Shown one piece after another: positions 1 through 4,220 of a DNA stretch of 7,436 nucleotides (the stretch's first letter is position 1; each line of letters begins with the position of its first letter). The translations under genes were made by a program, and so were the position numbers. The stretch lies in contig PFCY01000023.1 of the NCBI GenBank assembly GCA_002763085.1, positions 1-7,436 on the forward strand. The letters are read 5' to 3'. This DNA comes from Candidatus Pacearchaeota archaeon CG10_big_fil_rev_8_21_14_0_10_32_14. GTDB taxonomy: Archaea; Nanobdellota; Nanobdellia; Pacearchaeales; GW2011-AR1. Under the pieces are notes generated by a model that was not told the DNA's origin, ran no database searches, and worked only from the letters and a program-made list of their open reading frames with translations.

Positions 1-294
1 ATGCCAAACTGGAAATCTCTTGAAAAATAATCTTGCTGATCCTCCTTTCAAAACATTAAATGCAAAACTCACCGAAACATTCGGTGAAAGTTCTACAAAA
101 AGATGGACATGATTCTTCATAACTTCCATCTCACAAATTTTTATATTCCATTTTTCAGCAACGACTCTAAGTGCCCTTACCATATAGTCGTGCTTTTCTG
201 GATCCGAAAACACAGAAACATTATACTTTGGTCTCCAAACAAAATGAAAAGCTAACTGACCAACTGAATGTTTGTGATATTTTATTTCTACCAT
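1..294 (-). CDS. tnpA: IS200/IS605-family transposase TnpA (Y1 HUH), C-terminus cut by window edge
   Basis: The reverse strand reads 98 codons from an ATG at 294 to the window edge without a stop. It contains the family's N-terminal signature FHFVWRPKYN (residues 17-26) and the HUH metal-binding motif in KNHVHLFV (about residues 70-77). IS200/IS605 TnpA is a small (about 130-150 aa) single-strand transposase that cuts hairpin ends with one tyrosine. That tyrosine lies in the C-terminal third, which falls outside the window, so activity cannot be judged. The start is supported by GGGAG (304-300 on the minus strand) five bases before the ATG; an upstream ATG at 310 runs into a stop after four codons. 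No TnpB is visible. Family assignment is by motif; completeness is unknown. Confidence 0.93.
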   Translation of the reverse strand, partial: MVEIKYHKHSVGQLAFHFVWRPKYNVSVFSDPEKHDYMVRALRVVAEKWNIKICEMEVMKNHVHLFVELSPNVSVSFAFNVLKGGSARLFFKRFPVWH

Positions 295-353
295 TTTATC
301 TCCCAAACATTTAATTAGGAGCTCAGCTACTTTTCATTGTTAATTTTAACTAT

Positions 354-375
354 AATGAGCCGTGCTAAGCTCATT
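354..375 (-). repeat. Candidate IS200/IS605 left-end hairpin
   Basis: A perfect 7-bp inverted repeat, AATGAGC / GCTCATT, encloses an 8-base loop about 60 bases upstream of the tnpA start. IS200/IS605 transposases recognise subterminal hairpins of this kind at both ends of the element. Position and shape fit a left end. The cleavage site cannot be fixed without the right end or an empty site, so the element boundary is open. Confidence 0.45.
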
Positions 376-406
376 GTTTTATCTTTTTATAGAAATAAAT
401 GCTTTA

Positions 407-470
407 CCCCCTCAGCCTAAAAGGCAAAGGCACCCATCACAGAGTGGGCGGTAGGGGAGATGGCGGTGGG
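407..470. other. GC-rich, foldable and G-rich island in an AT-rich intergenic region
   Basis: This 64-base stretch stands out sharply from its AT-rich surroundings. CCCCT (408-412) can pair with AGGGG (453-457), enclosing two hairpins: GCCT/AGGC (415-418 with 422-425) and CCCA/TGGG (433-436 with 445-448). An alternative pairing is CCATC (434-438) with GATGG (459-463). The plus strand from 446 to 470 also carries several GG to GGGG runs that could form a two-layer quadruplex. In AT-rich archaea such islands often mark structured RNA, but I recognise no tRNA, box C/D RNA or other named family. It may be an unknown small RNA, a remnant of a transposon end, or a structured transcript end for the minus-strand unit ending at 590. 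Confidence 0.35.
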
Positions 471-546
471 ATAGCTAATGAGAAATCTTGATAAAAAAGT
501 AAACTTAAATTAGGAGAGTGAATGGCGGGAAAACGAATAATCAAAA

Positions 547-567
547 TTTGTGAATGAATATATTAAG
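547..567. repeat. Direct repeat, left copy, flanking the nucleotidyltransferase unit
   Basis: This 21-base segment (TTTGTGAATGA, A, TATATTAA, G) matches 1918-1938 at 19 of 21 positions in the same orientation. Both copies follow an ATGGC in the plus direction, at 25 and 33 bases respectively, so the homology may be longer with an indel. Both encode the peptide KFVNEYIK in one frame, which suggests remnants of the same short coding sequence. Confidence 0.5.
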
Positions 568-589
568 AAAGGGTGAAAAATTAGGATGA

Positions 590-910
590 TTATGATTTTA
601 TAAGTCCCAGTTTATTCATTTCATCTTCAACTAATTTTTTTACGTCTTCTATGGAAAAATCAACATCACTATATTTCATATCTTTCTTTTCTATTACGAA
701 TGAAACAGCATTCTCAATCAAAAAATCTATATCCCTTTTATTCCAGTTGTGTTTTTTTGCCTCTTTGATTGCTGAATCTCTATATGTGACTTCTTCTGCC
801 CGAAGAAATCCTTTAGACTCCGGTCTATTTGTATGCATTACTAATAATTTATGTAATACTATATTTCCGATTCTCTTCCCAAGATATTTTAAATCTCTAT
901 TTTTTCCCAT
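590..910 (-). CDS. Small protein of unknown function, partner of the overlapping nucleotidyltransferase
   Basis: A 106-aa, charged, mainly helical-looking protein with no signal peptide or membrane segment. I do not recognise a named domain. The start ATG (910) lies inside the last codons of the upstream nucleotidyltransferase gene, giving a 22-nt overlap. There is no clear Shine-Dalgarno sequence, so expression by translational coupling is likely. Visible features are a basic N-terminus, the segment KGFLRAEEVTYRDSAIKEAKKH split across residues 33-54, and an acidic C-terminal helix (about 87-100). I have an unverified impression that this overlapping arrangement recurs in DPANN genomes, and the two-gene layout resembles MNT-type toxin-antitoxin pairs. 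Which protein would be toxin and which antitoxin cannot be read from the sequence. The gene call is solid; the function is open. Confidence 0.75.
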   Translation of the reverse strand: MGKNRDLKYLGKRIGNIVLHKLLVMHTNRPESKGFLRAEEVTYRDSAIKEAKKHNWNKRDIDFLIENAVSFVIEKKDMKYSDVDFSIEDVKKLVEDEMNKLGLIKS

Positions 911-1716
911 TTTGCTTTTACTATCTCCTCATCAATATTTTCAGATAAATTTTTTATATAATCAAGTACTAGCCTCTTTTCTAATTTGGATGCAGTATTA
1001 TTCTTGAGTTTAGATGCAATTTTCTCACCAATTTCTTTTATAACCTCTGTTTTTAAAATTTGATTATCAACAGTTTTTCTTAAGAGCAGTCTAACTAGAA
1101 TTACGTTTCGAAGTGATTGATAGATATCATTTCCAAGAGAATCTTTATCGTCAATATCACTCCAATCAAGTTTCATCCTCAAATCAAGTTTAGAAAATTT
1201 TGCCCTCGATTGAAGTATAATCTTCCCATAAATCACTTTTCGGTCATGAAGTTGGTATATCAGTGAGGGACTTCTAGGATATTCATAAGAAAAAGATTTT
1301 TTATCAATCATTTGAACATCAAGTTTCAATCCAATTTCTTTCCCAAGTCCGGTTAACTTCAGAATATAATCATATTTTTCACCTGCATTTTTCCAGATTC
1401 TTTTCTTAGTGATTATTAGCAAATCAATATCATTATAATTTTTATAATTGTTTTGAATAGCCGAACCAAAAACAATAATTGATTCCACCTTAGTAAGATT
1501 TCCTAGTACGATTTTCTTAATCTTCCCTTCAACTGACTTGGCTATTTGATTATATTCAAGTTTATTTAATAGTATTTCAACATCTAGATTTTTCATTTGT
1601 TTAAGTTTAGGTCGAATATATTTACTTAAAATATTTGATTCGTTCTGAGTCAAACTATGATTATTCAATTTTTTTTTAATTATTTGCTTTTCCCTATTTG
1701 TAAGGATATTTACCAT
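889..1716 (-). CDS. Nucleotidyltransferase-domain protein (MNT / Pol beta superfamily)
   Basis: A 275-aa protein. Residues 1-45 look like a short helical DNA-binding or linker segment. Residues about 60-165 form a minimal nucleotidyltransferase fold with the signature FGS (83-85), the metal-binding pair D96 and D98 (NDIDLL), and the probable third aspartate D133 in LDVQMI. All key residues are present, so it should bind metal and transfer a nucleotide to an unidentified target. The C-terminal part (about 185-275) is helical and may act as a HEPN-like or substrate-binding domain; that is inference. The gene overlaps its downstream partner by 22 nt, forming a two-gene unit on the minus strand. 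Such pairs often act as toxin-antitoxin modules in which the transferase AMPylates its partner. An ordinary housekeeping nucleotidyltransferase is less likely given the mobile-element-rich context. Confidence 0.88.
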   Translation of the reverse strand: MVNILTNREKQIIKKKLNNHSLTQNESNILSKYIRPKLKQMKNLDVEILLNKLEYNQIAKSVEGKIKKIVLGNLTKVESIIVFGSAIQNNYKNYNDIDLLIITKKRIWKNAGEKYDYILKLTGLGKEIGLKLDVQMIDKKSFSYEYPRSPSLIYQLHDRKVIYGKIILQSRAKFSKLDLRMKLDWSDIDDKDSLGNDIYQSLRNVILVRLLLRKTVDNQILKTEVIKEIGEKIASKLKNNTASKLEKRLVLDYIKNLSENIDEEIVKAKWEKIEI

Positions 1717-1739
1717 ATAATATATATTTATATTAAGTG

Positions 1740-1747
1740 ATATTTAA
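1740..1747 (-). promoter_or_regulatory. Archaeal TATA box for the nucleotidyltransferase unit
   Basis: On the minus strand the sequence reads TTAAATAT, preceded by purine-rich AAAGC that could act as a BRE. It lies 24-31 bases before the ATG at 1716, the spacing expected when transcription starts at the start codon. No Shine-Dalgarno sequence lies between, so a leaderless mRNA is likely. Confidence 0.4.
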
Positions 1748-1917
1748 GCTTTTCGTCTCATGTAATTACTCAGCATAACGGAAGCTTCGCAAGATAAATT
1801 AGAAACTAATTTTGAAGTAAATTCAAAATTCATAGTGAATAATGTCGTCCCGCACATTCAACACCAGAACTCATAATCGAAAAGATGGCAAACACGAAAG
1901 ATAAAGAATATTTTAAG
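1748..1917. other. Intergenic region with an AT-rich hairpin and a 20-codon open frame
   Basis: No convincing gene lies between the minus-strand nucleotidyltransferase unit and the HD-domain gene. The region holds a perfect 9-bp inverted repeat (AATTTTGAA at 1808-1816, TTCAAAATT at 1822-1830, 5-base loop). It also holds a small plus-strand frame that starts at ATG 1885, continues past this region, and ends at TAA 1945-1947 (20 aa, MANTKDKEYFKFVNEYIKGK). That frame ends inside the right direct-repeat copy. A degenerate version of its second half lies at 547-567, so it is more likely a gene remnant than a functional small protein. Confidence 0.4.
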
Positions 1918-1938
1918 TTTGTGAATGAGTATATTAAA
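1918..1938. repeat. Direct repeat, right copy, flanking the nucleotidyltransferase unit
   Basis: Matches 547-567 at 19 of 21 bases in the same orientation; the differences are A/G and G/A transitions. Together the copies bracket the whole 590-1716 unit and its promoter. Confidence 0.5.
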
Positions 1939-1985
1939 GGAAAATAACTTATCGATATATTTTAATAGTTAATTACCATAAAAGA

Positions 1986-2531
1986 ATAATAGACAAAAGC
2001 TTTGAGTTTTTTTATAAATTACATAAGGATCAAAAATATAATGATAACGAACCATATTGGCCCCATCTGTATAGGGTCGGTGTCCTCGTAAAGAATATTC
2101 TCACGATTAATAAAGAAGCACGAAAAAAAGAAATTAAAATTCTCACAATCGCTGGTTTTGGTCATGATTGTCTTGAAGACACAAATGTTTCACTTTCAGA
2201 AATAAAAAAACAATTTGGTAAAGAAGTAGCAGATATAATTTTCGCAATAACAAATGAAGAAGACGATAAACATACAACAGAATATATTAAAAAAATATGT
2301 GGATCAAGCGAGGAAGTGAGACTTCTTAAATTAGCAGATATTTGTGACAACTTTACTCGTATGATTCATAGACCAGAAAATCCCCAATATTTAAAGAACA
2401 AAATCTTACCCATTATTGAACCCATGCACCAAGCGATAATTAAAACAAAATTCAAGAAATATCACAAATCATCAAAACAATTAATAGAATTATCAAATTT
2501 ACTTTTAAAGAATGTTTATGAAATTTTATAA
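1986..2531 (+). CDS. RelA/SpoT-type HD-domain hydrolase, start codon missing or non-standard
   Basis: An open frame from 1938 to the TAA at 2529-2531 encodes a complete small HD domain (about 180 aa). Metal and catalytic motifs of the SpoT/MESH hydrolase group are present in order: the first His in YWPHLYRV (codon at 2064), HD followed by ED in GHDCLEDT (2163-2180), and the distal Asp in KLADICDN (Asp codon 2337). SpoT-type HD enzymes remove the 3'-pyrophosphate of (p)ppGpp or related nucleotides. There is no synthetase or regulatory domain, so it would be a stand-alone small hydrolase. The oddity is the 5' end: between the upstream stop (1935-1937) and the HD motif there is no in-frame ATG, GTG or TTG. 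The first GTG (2316) would delete most of the domain. Family alignment suggests the protein begins near the ATA at 1986 or 1989, so a mutated ATG or a rare ATA/ATT start is possible. Confidence 0.72.
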   Translation: MIDKSFEFFYKLHKDQKYNDNEPYWPHLYRVGVLVKNILTINKEARKKEIKILTIAGFGHDCLEDTNVSLSEIKKQFGKEVADIIFAITNEEDDKHTTEYIKKICGSSEEVRLLKLADICDNFTRMIHRPENPQYLKNKILPIIEPMHQAIIKTKFKKYHKSSKQLIELSNLLLKNVYEIL

Positions 2532-2585
2532 TCAACTCTTCTAATAAATCAAAATAGATCCTTCTCACATTCTCCCCCATCCAGT

Positions 2586-2620
2586 CAAAAGAAATCCAAG
2601 CGATAGCAGGATTTCTTTTG
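2586..2620. terminator. Strong hairpin downstream of the HD gene (possible terminator)
   Basis: A perfect 12-bp inverted repeat: CAAAAGAAATCC (2586-2597) and GGATTTCTTTTG (2609-2620) around an 11-base loop. It begins 55 bases after the HD-gene stop. No long T-tract follows, so the terminator role is uncertain. It could also be an mRNA-stabilising structure or the end of a small mobile element. Confidence 0.45.
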
Positions 2621-2669
2621 CATCAATACCACGAGCGACATAATCTATCTTAAGGGAAGATTACAGTGA

Positions 2670-2700
2670 CTCCGCATCGCAGGTAGGTGTCTTCGCGGAG
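2670..2700. repeat. GC-rich hairpin CTCCGC/GCGGAG before the TA-like operon
   Basis: CTCCGC (2670-2675) and GCGGAG (2695-2700) form a 6-bp GC stem in otherwise AT-rich DNA. The right arm overlaps the start of the direct repeat at 2696. It lies about 25 bases upstream of the TATA box of the winged-helix gene. Function unknown. Confidence 0.35.
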
Positions 2701-2715
2701 CGAGTACAAATTTAA
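2696..2715. repeat. Direct repeat, left copy, flanking the TA-like operon
   Basis: Reads CGGAGCGAGT, A, CAAATTTAA. It matches 3440-3458 in the same orientation: ten identical bases, then one A/G change and one missing A. The copies bracket the 2757-3365 operon and its promoter. Confidence 0.5.
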
Positions 2716-2724
2716 CCTCCGTAA

Positions 2725-2734
2725 ACTATAAAAA
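2725..2734 (+). promoter_or_regulatory. Archaeal TATA box for the winged-helix gene
   Basis: ACTATAAAAA is centred about 27 bases before the ATG at 2757. With no Shine-Dalgarno sequence between them, transcription probably starts at or next to the start codon (leaderless). Confidence 0.45.
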
Positions 2735-2739
2735 CCCTA

Positions 2740-2757
2740 TTGTATAAACTTATACAA
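2740..2757. promoter_or_regulatory. Palindromic operator overlapping the start of the winged-helix gene
   Basis: A perfect palindrome TTGTATAA-AC-TTATACAA whose last base is the A of the start codon. It sits between the TATA box and the predicted transcription start, so a dimer bound here would block transcription initiation. Autorepression by the winged-helix protein encoded immediately downstream is the natural inference, as in many toxin-antitoxin operons. Confidence 0.5.
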
Positions 2758-3014
2758 TGACAAATATATTACATTATCCGAAATTAGATTCGATCTTGAT
2801 GGTAGAAAAAAAGATTATTGAGATGAAATCGTATCCGACGAGAATGGAATTATGGAAAGTTCTCCCAAAACAGATGCAATACCAAACATTCAAATTGATA
2901 TTAAATTATTTAGAAAAATCAAATAAAATAATGTTTGAAGGCAACAAAATCGTCTGGATATTCCCAAACAATAAAAGACTAAACGATCTCATACAAAATT
3001 CTGTTAAAGTATGA
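2757..3014 (+). CDS. Small winged-helix DNA-binding protein, likely antitoxin/autorepressor
   Basis: An 85-aa soluble protein that looks like a compact winged helix-turn-helix. A first helix spans HYPKLDSILMVEKKI (6-20). The recognition region is in TRMELWKVLPKQMQYQTFKLILNYLEK, split over residues 28-54. The wing is the hairpin KIMFEGNKIVWIF (57-69). I have an unverified impression of similar small proteins in DPANN archaea next to RelE-like genes. Its stop TGA (3012-3014) overlaps the ATG of the following toxin-like gene at 3011, so the two were co-translated. A perfect palindrome at its own start suggests autoregulation. The reading frame is intact although the partner gene is broken, which leaves an orphan antitoxin or repressor. 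DNA binding is inferred from fold and context; the antitoxin role is inferred from position. Confidence 0.75.
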   Translation: MTNILHYPKLDSILMVEKKIIEMKSYPTRMELWKVLPKQMQYQTFKLILNYLEKSNKIMFEGNKIVWIFPNNKRLNDLIQNSVKV

Positions 3015-3365
3015 TGGATAAAGATTATGAAATTAGACTATCACCTGAATTATTTAAAGTAAAGACGACTATCTAATACGAATTACAAAATGGAGATAAA
3101 ACAAATGAGAAACTTTATCAATTGATTCTTAAAGCAATTGAATTCCTTAAATCAAAAAGATCAGGTTTACCAATATCAAAAAATCTTCCTATTTACAAGT
3201 ATTATGAAAAAAAATTACGGTATAACAAATCTATTTATGATTAAACTTTCTCAAGGTTCAAGAGGATTTTATACAAATGTTTGCGGATGACAATTTAAAG
3301 TATTACAGATTATTCTTGAGGTAGAAGAAACTCACAAAGGTTACGAAAGAAAAGGAAATTACTGA
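3011..3365 (+). pseudogene. RelE/ParE-like toxin, broken by two stops and a frameshift
   Basis: From ATG 3011 the frame reads MMDKDYEIRLSPELFKVK and hits TAA at 3074-3076. The same frame continues with a helical segment (YELQNGDKTNEKLYQLILKA, then GLPISKNLPIYKYYEK) to an A8 run at 3207-3214. Dropping one A joins it to frame 3, giving YGITNLFMIKLSQGSRGFYT. A TGA interrupts before FKVLQIILEVEETHKGYERK and a final TGA at 3363-3365. This order matches the small RelE/ParE toxin fold: N-terminal helical hairpin, NLF...L.G..R..YT strands, IIL strand, and the C-terminal H-x-x-Y-x-+ +-x-Y tail. Members of the fold are ribosome-dependent mRNA nucleases or gyrase poisons. Three independent lesions make it dead. 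The 4-nt overlap with the winged-helix gene shows it was the second gene of a TA operon. Confidence 0.72.
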
Positions 3366-3439
3366 ATATCTTTTTATATTTCCCAATTCCCGAGATAAAA
3401 ATTAATTTTCTCTAAATATTTCATTTGATTATTTCTATT

Positions 3440-3458
3440 CGGAGCGAGTGCAATTTAA
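3440..3458. repeat. Direct repeat, right copy, flanking the TA-like operon
   Basis: Reads CGGAGCGAGT, G, CAATTTAA. It is the downstream partner of 2696-2715, about 75 bases after the toxin pseudogene ends. Confidence 0.5.
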
Positions 3459-3474
3459 GTAGTCTCATTTATCA

Positions 3475-3505
3475 AATATTTCTTGAATTTATTTCAAGAA
3501 ATATT
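3475..3505. repeat. 13-bp inverted repeat hairpin upstream of the CYTH gene
   Basis: A perfect inverted repeat, AATATTTCTTGAA (3475-3487) and TTCAAGAAATATT (3493-3505), with a 5-base loop. It lies 50 bases before the TATA box of the CYTH-acs operon and 110 bases after the toxin pseudogene. It could be a terminator for the old TA operon or a binding site. At 13 bp it is well beyond chance for a window of this size, though AT-rich. Confidence 0.45.
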
Positions 3506-3554
3506 GCGATTATTATTTAATTAGAAATCTTTTTTCAACAATTCCCAAGAAAGA

Positions 3555-3562
3555 TTTATATA
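3555..3562 (+). promoter_or_regulatory. Archaeal TATA box of the CYTH-acs operon
   Basis: A consensus TTTATATA preceded by purine-rich AAGAAAGA, which fits a BRE. The expected transcription start lies near 3582-3588. This leaves a leader of about 20-27 bases with GAGG at 3597-3600, eight bases before the ATG at 3609. No second promoter is visible before acs. Confidence 0.6.
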
Positions 3563-3608
3563 CTCTAAAATATATTTCTCTGTATTCACTAAAAAAGAGG
3601 AATAAAAA

Positions 3609-4220
3609 ATGGTTTGGCTCGAAGTTGAAACAAAATCAAAGGTCGAAAATGCCACTGCTCTAAGAAAAAAAATTCTAGCTATTGCAGAGCACGAAAAGAC
3701 CGAATCTCGAGGCGATGATTATTTCAGGATGACGGGTTCTAAATATCCTAAAAAAGCATTCAGGATACGATTCGACGGAAAAAAATACAAAGTCAACTTC
3801 AAGAAACATATCAATAAATTATATAGCGACGGTATCGTCGTAAAAGAAGAATACGAATTTACATTAACAGATATACCTCATATTGACAACTTCGTTGCGC
3901 TTCTTGAAGATATGGGTTTTGAAGAATGGGTCAAAAAACGAAAACATACTGAATCATACTTATACAAAAAAGACAAACGAGCCGTCATTGAAATTAATCA
4001 CGTCGAGCATGTCGGAACTTATATGGAAATAGAGTACTTATCAAAACCCAGCGAAGTGCCAAAAGCAAAAAAAGTGATCTTAAAGATCATGAACGAACTC
4101 GGAGTCAAAAAATCTGATATTGATAACGTAGGCTACACAAGAAGATTATTCGATAAAGGCATCAAAGACAAAAAATATTTTATCACGAATAAATTCAAGA
4201 AAAAAGAATCTTTGAAATGA
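3609..4220 (+). CDS. CYTH-domain protein (class IV adenylate cyclase / triphosphatase type)
   Basis: A 203-aa soluble protein of the triphosphate tunnel metalloenzyme family. The diagnostic ExExK motif is at residues 5-9 (EVETK). Tunnel-lining basic residues follow: FRIR (51-54), KVNFKK (61-66), a basic run KKRK (109-112). The distal acidic strand YMEIEY (138-143) supplies metal-binding glutamates. GYTRRLF (175-181) matches the family's conserved C-terminal segment. Members bind a triphosphate in a beta-barrel tunnel with Mg or Mn. They act as CyaB-type adenylate cyclases, thiamine triphosphatases or inorganic triphosphatases, and the sequence alone does not choose among these. The start has a good Shine-Dalgarno sequence (GAGG, 8-nt spacing) and a TATA box upstream. 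The gene overlaps acs by 4 nt (ATGA), so they form one operon. The last 20 residues are lysine-rich and may be a flexible tail. Confidence 0.9.
   Translation: MVWLEVETKSKVENATALRKKILAIAEHEKTESRGDDYFRMTGSKYPKKAFRIRFDGKKYKVNFKKHINKLYSDGIVVKEEYEFTLTDIPHIDNFVALLEDMGFEEWVKKRKHTESYLYKKDKRAVIEINHVEHVGTYMEIEYLSKPSEVPKAKKVILKIMNELGVKKSDIDNVGYTRRLFDKGIKDKKYFITNKFKKKESLK

Noticed and set aside
590..910. HEPN ribonuclease identity for the 106-aa protein, from R13 and H20 six residues apart
   Set aside because: The spacing fits R-x6-H, but the motif lies near the N-terminus, lacks the usual polar residue after Arg, and the surrounding sequence does not resemble HEPN.
651..1007. 118-codon plus-strand open frame
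   Set aside because: It lies opposite the two overlapping minus-strand genes, its residues are low-complexity hydrophobic with no motif, and the minus frames have clear family features.
2162..2350. 62-codon minus-strand frame
   Set aside because: It is antisense to the HD motif region, whose plus-strand residues match the RelA/SpoT family.
2316..2531. GTG at 2316 as start of a 71-aa gene
   Set aside because: It would remove the first His and the HD motif, while the frame upstream is open and encodes conserved HD-domain residues.
2640..2715. tRNA gene in the GC-rich stretch before the TA-like operon
   Set aside because: No T-arm GGTTCRA box and no cloverleaf could be drawn; only one GC stem is present.
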